From a virus: 20,431 bases of DNA. Location: positions 1 through 20,431 of the IMG/VR virus record IMGVR_UViG_3300025771_000254; one strand, written 5' to 3'. Below, piece after piece: positions 6,925-14,975 of the stretch. A program made the position numbers and the translations under genes. The notes under the pieces are model-generated. The model was not told the DNA's origin. It made no database searches and was given only the letters and a program-made list of their open reading frames with translations. Position 1 is the stretch's first letter; the number at the start of each line of letters is the position of its first letter.

Positions 6925-9693
6925 ATGGACACTCCTAAAGGGCCCGAAGCACGGGTTGGAGAACAGGTTATTGGCGGCAACCATAGCCGCCTGCGCTCTG
7001 AGGTACGCGCCGGTCTTCGCATCGACACTGACCAGTTAGGCAAACTTAAGCAGCATCTCAAGGATGCCAAAGACCTAACTAAGCAGTGGCGCGAGGAGAT
7101 GGAGAAACTCGCTAAGGCCGCTGGCAATGTTCAGGGGATCATGGCCGGTAAAGGCGGCGGTGGTGGCAACGCGGTTGAGCGAGGGTTTTCCAAGATCACT
7201 CCGGCGGCAGCGCCTGTACAGGAAGCCGGGGATGCCGGTGGTGGGGGCGGTGCCGCAGGTGGTTTCCTGAACCGAGCCGGTGGCGGTGCTGGCCGAGCAG
7301 CAGGTGCCGCAGCCATCGCAAAGGCCATCGGTGAAACGCTTAGACCCCTCGTGCAGAATATGGATGCCCGTATTGATAGGGGTATCAGTTACGCAACCTC
7401 TGCTGACAGGCTGAATGTTCTAACGCAGCAAATGACCGGCATGTCGCAGATGCAGGTCATGGAGAACATGCGCCGCCCCTTGACGAATTACCGTCTGGGA
7501 GAGAACGGCGTAAACGCCATGATGCAGTTTCAGGCTGCGACAGGTGTAACTGCTAATGCCAATCTAGCCCGGTCTATCGAGGCCCTCCGAGTCTCGTCCG
7601 GCTTCAGCCGTAGCACTCAGGACATCCTCACCGAACAACAGCAACTCATGAATCCTGAGGTGGCTAACCGAATGTTGTTTATGGCGGGAGTTAACGCCTA
7701 CAACATCGGTGGGGGCATGAGGGACCCCCTAGAGACCCGTCAGAACTTGGTCCGTCAACTCGGTTTGGATAATCCTGCTATTGCTCGTAGCGCTTTGCTT
7801 CCCGGCTCGGTGACTCGTGCCCGCATGGCTGACATGGGCCTTGGCGATGAAGCACAGACCGCCATCCTTCAGTACGCTCAACAGCAGATTCAGTTTAGAG
7901 AGAAGGGCGGTAAGGGCTTCTACGACCCCTCTGACCCCCGTCAGCGGCAGATGATGGGTATTGAGGACAACCTCGCCACCCAGCAGGAAGAGACTACTCG
8001 TGTACAGGGTGCTCGTGAAGAGAACTTCATGCGTCGCCAGATTGACAACATGGCCTCTCTGGAAAAGAGCAACCAGAAACTCATCGAGGCATTAGGCAGT
8101 CTTGAGGACAGACTCAGCGGGATTATCGGGGCACGTACCAGCACTCGCCCCTTCCAGCGTGCTGCCGCCTCTCTAAGTACCCCATTACTCGCGGCTGGTG
8201 GGGCGTTATCACTAGTTCCCGGTGGTGCCGCTTTCGGCGTTCCGATGATGATTACAGGTGGGTTGTTGGGCGCTTTAGGCGATCCCCCCAACCCAGAAGC
8301 GGAGGGTATGGGAACTCCCTCTGCGCAGCAAAACACCACCAGTTCAGCAAACGACGACACCACCATGGTTCCGTACGGGTATGGGGGCAACCGCATATCC
8401 CTATCAGAACTTAAGACTAAGCCCGACTTCCAGAAGATCAAGCCACGTTTCCGTGACCGCTTGTTGCGGATGATGCGGGCTAACCCCAACGTCGGTATCG
8501 GTGGGGGCTACCGCTCCCCCCAGTCGCAGGAGCAGATGTTCCGTAGCCGCTATCAGCCCACCACTGAGAAGACCGACATCTTCTGGGATGGCAAGTATTG
8601 GAAGCACGTCAGCGGCGCTCCAGCCGCCCCTCCCGGTAGGTCCATGCACGAAATCGGCCTCGCTGTGGACATGGTTGGTGACCTTGAGTGGATGAACGCC
8701 AACGCCGGACAGTTCGGCCTCAAGCACTTTGCTGGTGTCAATAACGAGCCGTGGCACGTTCAGCCTTCGGATCTCCCCAACTCCCGAGCAAAGTATGAGG
8801 GGCAGGGAGCGCCTTGGGGTACCGACGGCGCTTCTTCTGGCGCTGATTCGGGTACCGCTATTGAAGGTCACGCTGCTGAGGGGCACTCAGGGTCTGTTAT
8901 AGCCTCTGGATCGACCATGATCGGGGTAACTGGCAGATCTATTTCCGAAATGCTGGAGGCTCACCGGGCAATGGGTCTCACGCGCATGTTGGCGGCTGGC
9001 AACACCGGAATGTATGCCAGTGGCCCCTCTGGGGCTTCATCTGGGGAAAGCCGCACCACGGCCCCCATGAACAACAGGCAACTTACCGGTGAAGAAGTTG
9101 CCCGGTATGCCTACAACGCTGGTTTCCGTGGAGATGATCTCGCAGCCGTTGTGGCTATTGCTAAGCGTGAGAGTGGGTGGCGCACTGGCGCTTACAACCC
9201 CAACCGCGCAACCCAAGACGATTCCTACGGCCTGATGCAGATCAACATGCTCGGTCAGATGGGCGTTAATCGTTTGCGGCAGTTTGGTATCTCTAAGAAC
9301 GAGGATCTGTACGATCCTGCTACCAATATGCGTGCTGCGTTCTCGCTGTATCAGGCTCGTGGCGGCTCGCTGCACGACTGGGGCGCATATAAGGGCGAAT
9401 CGAATACCTACAATACCAATGTCGACGAGGCGCTCCGAATCGTCAAGGATGCCGGACTGTACAGCGGCGACCCAATGATCGACGCTTCGTATGCCCCCAG
9501 CCGTGGGGGCGGTACTAACGGACAGCAGTCACGTTCTACGACTACGCACATCACATCGTCGCCTACCATCAACGTGGCCCCCGTCATCAACTTCAATGGT
9601 GCCCCCGCAACGCCTGATCTGCGTAATATCGCCCACACAGTCAGCAAGATGATAAAGGAAGAAGTCGACATGCTTGATCTGAGGACTGCCTGA
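6925..9693 (+). CDS. Tape measure protein with M15 peptidase and lysozyme-like domains
   Basis: A 922-residue protein with GGAGG at 6915-6919, five bases before the ATG. In order: an N-terminal coiled region (1-70); Gly/Ala-rich low complexity (75-130); a long helical Gln/Met-rich part (135-410); a hydrophobic stretch (413-452, 'LLAAGGALSLVPGG', 'GVPMMITGGLLGAL') typical of tape measures; an M15/VanY-type zinc peptidase (about 490-625) with 'SMHEIGLAVD' (His575, Asp582) and 'EPWH' (Glu608, His611); a lysozyme-like transglycosylase domain (about 712-840) with 'AIAKRESGW' (candidate catalytic Glu749) and 'SYGLMQIN'; and a C-terminal 'INVAPVINFNGAP' segment plus terminal helix. It sets tail length and, on ejection, would cut peptide and glycan bonds of the host wall. 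Position after the chaperone and the size support tape measure. Two lytic domains in one such protein suggests a thick-walled host. Confidence 0.88.
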   Translation: MDTPKGPEARVGEQVIGGNHSRLRSEVRAGLRIDTDQLGKLKQHLKDAKDLTKQWREEMEKLAKAAGNVQGIMAGKGGGGGNAVERGFSKITPAAAPVQEAGDAGGGGGAAGGFLNRAGGGAGRAAGAAAIAKAIGETLRPLVQNMDARIDRGISYATSADRLNVLTQQMTGMSQMQVMENMRRPLTNYRLGENGVNAMMQFQAATGVTANANLARSIEALRVSSGFSRSTQDILTEQQQLMNPEVANRMLFMAGVNAYNIGGGMRDPLETRQNLVRQLGLDNPAIARSALLPGSVTRARMADMGLGDEAQTAILQYAQQQIQFREKGGKGFYDPSDPRQRQMMGIEDNLATQQEETTRVQGAREENFMRRQIDNMASLEKSNQKLIEALGSLEDRLSGIIGARTSTRPFQRAAASLSTPLLAAGGALSLVPGGAAFGVPMMITGGLLGALGDPPNPEAEGMGTPSAQQNTTSSANDDTTMVPYGYGGNRISLSELKTKPDFQKIKPRFRDRLLRMMRANPNVGIGGGYRSPQSQEQMFRSRYQPTTEKTDIFWDGKYWKHVSGAPAAPPGRSMHEIGLAVDMVGDLEWMNANAGQFGLKHFAGVNNEPWHVQPSDLPNSRAKYEGQGAPWGTDGASSGADSGTAIEGHAAEGHSGSVIASGSTMIGVTGRSISEMLEAHRAMGLTRMLAAGNTGMYASGPSGASSGESRTTAPMNNRQLTGEEVARYAYNAGFRGDDLAAVVAIAKRESGWRTGAYNPNRATQDDSYGLMQINMLGQMGVNRLRQFGISKNEDLYDPATNMRAAFSLYQARGGSLHDWGAYKGESNTYNTNVDEALRIVKDAGLYSGDPMIDASYAPSRGGGTNGQQSRSTTTHITSSPTINVAPVINFNGAPATPDLRNIAHTVSKMIKEEVDMLDLRTA
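7239..7259 (+). repeat. 21-bp exact repeat, copy 1 (Gly/Ala linker)
   Basis: This 21-base GC-rich stretch in the Gly-rich linker of the tape measure is identical to 13229-13249 in the spike-fibre gene and is read in the same sense, encoding GGGGAAG in both. It begins TGGTGGGGGC and ends GCCGCAGG. It may reflect shared linker DNA that allows recombination between modules, or convergent Gly/Ala codon use. Confidence 0.5.
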
Positions 9694-11597
9694 TGTCTTA
9701 CCGTACTAACCAGTGGTTCGGTCTATCCAAGTCCTCCTCTGGTGAGAACCTCCGTTCCACCCGTTCTACCCGCGCTGGCTATGCGGTTAGCGGATCAGAT
9801 AACGATAACTTTATATATCCCGACCGTGCCGTCCGCATTATGGATGGCGAAAAGGTCCATATCCTCAAGCGGGGGTATATCAGGTCTGTTGCCTTCGGTG
9901 ATAACCGTGAGAACTTCCCCATCAACAAGTGCCAGTTCCAGTTCAACCCCTCGCAGATCGTGCAGTCTGTTCAACAGAACACGCAGGTTCTGAACTTCTT
10001 ACAGCAGGACCCAGCCCAGTACGCACAGCCGATGTTCGGCAACGTGACGTTCTCCTTCGATCTCTTCTTCGACCGGAGTATGGAGATCAACAACTGGAAG
10101 CGCACGGATGAGATCGATCCCAATAACCCGTGGGAGAACTCCAGCCCCAGCAATATCGGCGTGTTGCACGACCTAAGCGCATTGTTCAAGGTTATTGGTG
10201 TGGGCGTGAACGAGTCCATGGCCGAGTACCTCCAGCAGTCAGCCATTGCCGCGTATAACCAACAATTGGCTGAGGATTCGGAAAGCGCCGAGGATTACGA
10301 CATGGGGGCGTTTACCACGAGCATTGAAGACCTGATGCAGTACAACTTGGGTAACAGTGCCTTCCTCCTGCCGCTCCCCGTTCGGGTTGTCTTTTCCTCG
10401 CTGTACATAGTTGAGGGGCTGGTCAAGGACATCAACATCATGTTCTCTAAGTTCACTGCGTCCATGGTTCCCATGCAGTGCTCTGTGCAGGTGCTGTTTG
10501 AGGCCAAGTACATCGGATTCGCCAAGCAAGACACATACTTCACGTATGCCCTACGCGCTCTGGAAGAACTTGAGCCAGAACAGCCCACTAGAGATGAGTT
10601 GGCGGCGTATGGTCAGGCGCTGACTGACGACCTGACCAGTATCAGAATGGTGGTCACCTCTGGTGAGGGGGGTACCGCTGGAGACAACGGCGATAGGGAT
10701 CGGAACTGGAATGACAACGAAGTGTCGATGGATCGCTTCGTCTCTAAAGACATTGGCGTTACCTCTATCTCTAACAGGAACCTTGAGGACCTTGACTTCT
10801 TCGTCAAGGTGCTATTCGACGGCGAGCAGCAACATCGCCGTTTGTTAGCCCTTATGGAAGAGAACGGGCGCAACGTCTCGGTTGGGGTGTCTGGGTCGGT
10901 GACCGGTTACAGGTATACCGATACGTTCAAAGACGCAAACTCTACGTTGTTTGCTAGGTTACGAGGAGCGGTATCCGCCGCCCCCACTCCAGCGCTTCTG
11001 GAAAACGCCAACCCATTACCGGGTAATGTTCGCGGAGTTTGCGAAGATCTATTTGATGCACTTTCATCCTCTACTACCACTTCCATTGGCGTTAGCGCTT
11101 ACGAAGTTCTGCCGGACAGTGACGGAAATGACCGAGAATTCCGCACAGTAACCAAATTATTCCACCTCAACATTGGTGCAGACCACGTTAGAGAAGACGG
11201 CATTATTGAGGCTACAAACGGTGAAGAGTGGCGGAGAATGGCTGACTGGGCCTGCACTAGCGACAAGCAACGTGGTGGTATTTCTGGCAGTGGACAAACT
11301 GATAAGTCCACCGGCCCGTCAGAGGATGACGAGGGGGCGCACCCCAATAACGACCTCTTCTACTTTGCTGTTCGCTTTCGCCTCACGGTGACGGTGAGTA
11401 TCGATGGGCTTACCGAGCGCAAAACTGTCGAGGATTATTTAGTCCCCAACTATAAGGGCACTAACTTCCGGCTGATTAAGACTATGCGGTTTGACGGTTG
11501 GCCCAGCCCAGATGACCCACTTCCTCCGGGGGATAACGGCAGTACTAACACTGGCGGCGGCGATGGCGGTGGTTCAAGCGGACCATTGGCTCTCTAA
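9693..11597 (+). CDS. CIS tube-like baseplate hub protein with long C-terminal extension
   Basis: A 634-residue protein coupled to the tape measure by TGATG. Residues ~79-130 carry 'QFQFNPSQIVQSVQQ' and 'VTFSFDLFFDRS', and ~229-270 carry 'VRVVFSSLYIVEGLVKDINI', 'FSKFTASMVPMQCSVQVLFE'. These match the pattern of the contractile injection system tube/hub adaptor family (Afp7/Pvc7 N-terminal type: 'FxFNP', then 'L.F.LfFD', then 'V.F....f.G.v..v...yt.F...G.P..a.v...f'). Such proteins join the inner tube to the hub. A LysM protein follows, as in Afp7, where both parts are one chain. The remaining ~350 residues (about 285-634) are an addition I do not recognise. They contain 'LDFFVKVLFDGEQQHRRLLA' and end in a Gly/Ser-rich flexible tail. 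Confidence 0.7.
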   Translation: MSYRTNQWFGLSKSSSGENLRSTRSTRAGYAVSGSDNDNFIYPDRAVRIMDGEKVHILKRGYIRSVAFGDNRENFPINKCQFQFNPSQIVQSVQQNTQVLNFLQQDPAQYAQPMFGNVTFSFDLFFDRSMEINNWKRTDEIDPNNPWENSSPSNIGVLHDLSALFKVIGVGVNESMAEYLQQSAIAAYNQQLAEDSESAEDYDMGAFTTSIEDLMQYNLGNSAFLLPLPVRVVFSSLYIVEGLVKDINIMFSKFTASMVPMQCSVQVLFEAKYIGFAKQDTYFTYALRALEELEPEQPTRDELAAYGQALTDDLTSIRMVVTSGEGGTAGDNGDRDRNWNDNEVSMDRFVSKDIGVTSISNRNLEDLDFFVKVLFDGEQQHRRLLALMEENGRNVSVGVSGSVTGYRYTDTFKDANSTLFARLRGAVSAAPTPALLENANPLPGNVRGVCEDLFDALSSSTTTSIGVSAYEVLPDSDGNDREFRTVTKLFHLNIGADHVREDGIIEATNGEEWRRMADWACTSDKQRGGISGSGQTDKSTGPSEDDEGAHPNNDLFYFAVRFRLTVTVSIDGLTERKTVEDYLVPNYKGTNFRLIKTMRFDGWPSPDDPLPPGDNGSTNTGGGDGGGSSGPLAL

Positions 11598-11606
11598 GGA
11601 TTCATT

Positions 11607-11849
11607 ATGGCTATTTACAGCGCAGTTTCTCGTTATCAACTCACCGACTCCGGGCAGGAAGCCGTTCGTGGTGACCTAAATGCCCCTAACTACACGCTGT
11701 ATACCGTGCGTGAAGGTGACACCTTTGAATCCATATCTGCCAGAATTCTCGGCACTACTGAGCGCTTCTGGGAATTAGCGGACATGAATCCGCAGATCAA
11801 GTTTCCGTTAGATATCGAAGTTGGGACGGTACTTAGGATTCCGTTATGA
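11607..11849 (+). CDS. LysM-domain baseplate protein (T4 gp53-like)
   Basis: An 80-residue protein with AAGGA overlapping the upstream stop as ribosome site. The C-terminal ~50 residues are a LysM fold: 'YTLYTVREGDTFESISARIL' , then 'RFWELADMNPQI', ending 'VGTVLRIPL'. In T4 gp53 and in contractile injection systems, a LysM-like domain is structural, clamping hub and wedge rather than binding free peptidoglycan. The start of the hub gene (ATG 11846) overlaps its stop (ATGA), indicating coupled translation. No signal peptide is present, in keeping with a virion part. It is much shorter than T4 gp53 (196 residues). Confidence 0.88.
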   Translation: MAIYSAVSRYQLTDSGQEAVRGDLNAPNYTLYTVREGDTFESISARILGTTERFWELADMNPQIKFPLDIEVGTVLRIPL

Positions 11850-13006
11850 TTCAGAAGAGTCCTTACGGACTATCGCCTGATTTAGAGATAACCATTGCCA
11901 ATGTCGCAGTGGATTATTCGTCTATCAATAAAGTAGATCTGCATCTAGCGGAAAACCAGCACGATCTTCTCGTGTTTGATATCGCAGGTATTCCCCCTCG
12001 TGCGATCACGGACTACTACAACAAGCCCGTTTATGCCAAGATCCACACAGGCGGCAACTTCTATCAGGAGTTCCACGGCTATGTTGAGGATGTCCGCCCC
12101 GCCTCCCGCACCGAGTTTGGGTTGATGAACAACAGCCCGTTCCAAGAGGCGAAGATCGTATGTCTAGGAGTGTCGTACATCATGCGTGGCGCAACCAGCA
12201 AGGTGTGGGCCAACTACCGCCTCAGCGATATCGCTAGGGAACTGTGTCAGAAATACGGTTTTAGTCTTGACGTTGCTGCCGACCCGGCAATCCACGAGTC
12301 GCTCCTTCAGACCAACGAGTCTGACTGGCAGTTCATATCGAGGTACGCACAGTTGCTTGGGTACAGCGTGAATGTTCATGGTACGCACATGCATATCTAT
12401 GACCCGCATAAGGCGCTGAGTCGTAGGACCTCATATCACGTGCTGAGCACCATGCGGAAGAAAACGAACAACAGCATCAGCCCCGCGCCCGGTCAGATTC
12501 TGGAGTTTGATGGGTCGTTCTCTAAGCGCCATATCGATGGCGAGTACAAGGAGAGCATCGTTACCGTGGTGAACCCTGATAACGGTATGTTCGACGTGAA
12601 CTCCAGAACAGTTGCCCCCACCAATAACGGTGTTCCTCGGTTTCCGAACAGAGTCGCTGAGTACGTGGACAACTTTGAAGAGGCCGCTCGCCGCATCTCG
12701 GCAGTATCAAAGGAAAAGTACGACTACTATGCGACGGCTCGTGTGCTAGGGGTCGCTGGGTGTGTCCCCGGTGGTATCGTCAGCGTGGACAACTACAACG
12801 CTGACTTTGACGGATTCTGGTATGTGCGAAGCGTGAAGCACACCGTCCATACCAGCGCCTTTCATACCGAGTTAGAGTTGGCTAAGAACTTCAACTCGGA
12901 GTTGAAGTTCACGAATACTGAGTCGTTCCGTACGCCCCCCAAGACGGTGTACTCAAACAAGAGTGGTTGGTTAGCGGAGAGCAAGGCAGTCAATGAGTAC
13001 TCCTGA
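11846..13006 (+). CDS. Baseplate hub protein (gpD / T4 gp27-like)
   Basis: A 386-residue protein, close to T4 gp27 (391 residues). Early beta-rich sequence ('NKVDLHLAENQHDLLVFDIA', 'YQEFHGYVEDVRP') matches the first hub barrel. The segment around residues 110-190 ('YRLSDIARELCQKYGFSLDV', 'ESDWQFISRYAQLLGYSVNV', 'THMHIYDP') is the hallmark of the late-control gpD/VgrG hub fold, in which 'esD.eFl.rla...G' precedes a 'l.l.dp' strand. The C-terminal part closes the second barrel ('GVAGCVPGGIVSVDN', 'DFDGFWYVRSVKHTV'). It would form the trimeric hub linking the tube to the spike encoded next. Translation is coupled to the LysM gene at its start, and it overlaps the spike gene by 14 bases. Confidence 0.88.
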   Translation: MIQKSPYGLSPDLEITIANVAVDYSSINKVDLHLAENQHDLLVFDIAGIPPRAITDYYNKPVYAKIHTGGNFYQEFHGYVEDVRPASRTEFGLMNNSPFQEAKIVCLGVSYIMRGATSKVWANYRLSDIARELCQKYGFSLDVAADPAIHESLLQTNESDWQFISRYAQLLGYSVNVHGTHMHIYDPHKALSRRTSYHVLSTMRKKTNNSISPAPGQILEFDGSFSKRHIDGEYKESIVTVVNPDNGMFDVNSRTVAPTNNGVPRFPNRVAEYVDNFEEAARRISAVSKEKYDYYATARVLGVAGCVPGGIVSVDNYNADFDGFWYVRSVKHTVHTSAFHTELELAKNFNSELKFTNTESFRTPPKTVYSNKSGWLAESKAVNEYS

Positions 13007-14903
13007 CTTTGAACTACACCGAGCGATAGTCCACTGGTCGGACCCGACGACTGGGTTTGCTCAGGTCCGTGTACCCACGCTGTTGGGGGCCGAGAGCGTC
13101 GTCTACATCCCGAATACTGGGTTGACCGAGAGTGGCGGTGTGTGGAACGTCCCAGCAGAGGGCACCTCGACATTCATTGCTGTGTCCCATGATCGAACAC
13201 AGTTTCTCTGGTTGACAGCCCTCGGCGCTGGTGGGGGCGGTGCCGCAGGAGTTCCCGCCGCCACAGGTGAGCCGATGGGGCACCAAGAGCGTACTGATAG
13301 TGCAGTTTCATTTAATGACAGCACTCGTACCTTTTCGATACAGCCGGTAGGCGACTCCTACACCGTGTGGTGTAAGGGCACTAAATACGACAAAACCGAG
13401 TTAGAGACAGTCACGGTACCCGACTCCACGGACCTGTACTACATCTACTTCGATCCTGACGGGGCGCTACAGTACCGCACCTCTTACTTTGTCTGGGACG
13501 AGGACTGCCCAACCGCGTACGTTTACTGGAACGCCACTACCCAGAAGGCCGAGTTCTTTGCTGACGAGCGCCATGGCATTGTCCTTGACTGGCAGACCCA
13601 CGAGTACCTGCACCGGACGCGGGGTGCCGCTATTGCTAACGGGTTTGATCTGGACCCGACCAAGTTCATTATTGATGGCGACGGGTCGCTAGACGGCGAC
13701 TGCTATTGGGGCATGTACGGCAATGGCAACCCCGTTGGTACGTTCTTTGACGAGGATCTTCAGGTAGACATCATCAACTCCGCTACGCCGACAGCGAATA
13801 CGTGGGAGCAATTCCTAGAGGCCCCCGCTGAGATCCCGGTGTTCTACAAGGAGAGTTACGGGTGGGTAAAGAACACCGCCACGAACTTCCCCTTTAAGTC
13901 TGGTCCTAACCGCCCCTACTACAACTCAATTGGTGATCTGAGTTACCTCACTGAGATCGATACCAATAAGTTTGGTATTGCATGGATCGTTGCTACGAAT
14001 AACCTCAACGACCCAGTTCTGGCGATCATGGGCCAAGACCAGTACCTCAACATCGGTGACGCTGAGGCCGTTGACTGGAATTCGCTAGACCTTACCGATC
14101 TGCCTATTGTGGAGATGCGCCCCCTCTATAAGTACGTGTTCCAAACAAAGGATACGTACACCAATAGCGTTAAAGCCGCTCTACGAGGGCTGTACGACAT
14201 TCGTAGGATAGAGTCCTCAGCAGGAGCACCCTCGGCAGCAGAGTCATTAGCCGCTGCTATACAGAACCTACTAGTTCCTGCCGGTACTGTTTCAGCGACT
14301 ATTCGTACCACCGCTGACACGGGCTGGTTGATGCTTGATGGTAGTTCTGTTGCATCAGCAGCCAGTTTGTATCCATCGTTGTGGGAAGTGTCCCCTGCTT
14401 CTTGGAAGTCTGGAACAACGCTTACTCTCCCCAATATGACTAACAGGACTTTAGAGGGTTCTGGTGTTACCACTCTTGGGGTATTGGGAGGGTCGAACTC
14501 GGTCAGCCTTGCTACAGCAAATCTCCCAGCGCACAACCACTCAATCAACCACGGTCACGCTGACAACTTTACAGCAAACCAAAGTCAGCACAGACACTCC
14601 GTTGATCCGCCTAGTACCACTACGTCGACTCACTCGGACGGAACTAACTATCTGTATGAAGTGGGCAGCGGAGCGTACCGCTTCGGCAACGGTGGGGATA
14701 TTGAAGGCCAGTTCCTTACTATTAGTAACCATAGTCACACTGTCAATATTCCGGCGTTCAACTCGGGCTACACAGACCCGGCCATCACCATTAGCGGCGG
14801 TGTCACTAATCACGCCGGTAACTCTGGTAACACCGGTTCTGGTACGAGCGTGGACGTGACGAACGCTCACTTGGCGGTGAACTTCCAAATTAAGGCTCAC
14901 TAA
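12993..14903 (+). CDS. Baseplate spike (gpV/gp5 OB-fold) fused to collar-type fibre
   Basis: A 636-residue protein in three parts. (1) Residues 1-80 look like the OB-fold of gp5/gpV spikes: 'LHRAIVHWSDPTTGFAQVRV', 'WNVPAEGTSTFIAVS'. (2) After a Gly/Ala hinge (77-93), residues ~95-400 form a fibre-shaft-like region including 'ADERHGIVLDWQTHEYLHRT', a motif I associate with phage tail fibres but cannot name. (3) Residues ~427-636 are a collar/microcystin-dependent-type tip: 'GWLMLDGSSV', 'LTLPNMTNRTLEGS', 'NLPAHNHSINHGH', later HRH and NHSH. The position directly after the gp27-like hub is the spike slot. The fusion would place a metal-binding fibre tip on a protein that also docks on the hub. 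Alternatively the OB domain is only an attachment module for a tail fibre and the true spike is elsewhere. Confidence 0.75.
   Translation: MSTPDFELHRAIVHWSDPTTGFAQVRVPTLLGAESVVYIPNTGLTESGGVWNVPAEGTSTFIAVSHDRTQFLWLTALGAGGGGAAGVPAATGEPMGHQERTDSAVSFNDSTRTFSIQPVGDSYTVWCKGTKYDKTELETVTVPDSTDLYYIYFDPDGALQYRTSYFVWDEDCPTAYVYWNATTQKAEFFADERHGIVLDWQTHEYLHRTRGAAIANGFDLDPTKFIIDGDGSLDGDCYWGMYGNGNPVGTFFDEDLQVDIINSATPTANTWEQFLEAPAEIPVFYKESYGWVKNTATNFPFKSGPNRPYYNSIGDLSYLTEIDTNKFGIAWIVATNNLNDPVLAIMGQDQYLNIGDAEAVDWNSLDLTDLPIVEMRPLYKYVFQTKDTYTNSVKAALRGLYDIRRIESSAGAPSAAESLAAAIQNLLVPAGTVSATIRTTADTGWLMLDGSSVASAASLYPSLWEVSPASWKSGTTLTLPNMTNRTLEGSGVTTLGVLGGSNSVSLATANLPAHNHSINHGHADNFTANQSQHRHSVDPPSTTTSTHSDGTNYLYEVGSGAYRFGNGGDIEGQFLTISNHSHTVNIPAFNSGYTDPAITISGGVTNHAGNSGNTGSGTSVDVTNAHLAVNFQIKAH
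13229..13249 (+). repeat. 21-bp exact repeat, copy 2 (spike-fibre hinge)
   Basis: Identical to 7239-7259 and in the same reading sense (GGGGAAG). It sits exactly at the junction between the OB-fold and the fibre shaft, where a domain swap would be expected to leave shared linker DNA. Confidence 0.5.
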
Positions 14904-14910
14904 GGGGTGC

Positions 14911-14941
14911 TTGACATCGTTTCGTAACATAGTGGTATACT
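14911..14941 (+). promoter_or_regulatory. Sigma70-like promoter of the envelope/lysis cassette
   Basis: TTGACA at 14911-14916 is a perfect -35 box. TATACT at 14936-14941 is a near-perfect -10 box preceded by TGG, an extended -10 (TGn). Spacing is 19 bases, slightly long, which the extended -10 may offset. The site lies in the 72-base gap after the spike gene stop, and transcription would begin near 14948. A weak stem CGCTC (14945-14949) / GAGCG (14958-14962) lies just ahead of the ribosome site. This is the clearest promoter in the window and suggests the cassette is transcribed apart from the tail operon. Confidence 0.7.
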
Positions 14942-14975
14942 GGACGCTCGGAGACATGAGCGAGGAGGTATCCCA

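Noticed and set aside
11014-11028. CATTACC-G-GGTAATG palindrome in the hub gene
   Set aside because: 7-bp arms around one base are expected about once by chance in 20 kb, it is inside coding sequence, and no partner site is seen.
11607-11849. LysM protein as a peptidoglycan-binding lysis protein
   Set aside because: No signal peptide or catalytic domain, and it lies between hub genes as in T4 gp53-type baseplates.
14904-14975. Intrinsic terminator after the spike gene
   Set aside because: No GC-rich stem followed by a T-run; the gap is instead explained by a promoter and ribosome site.
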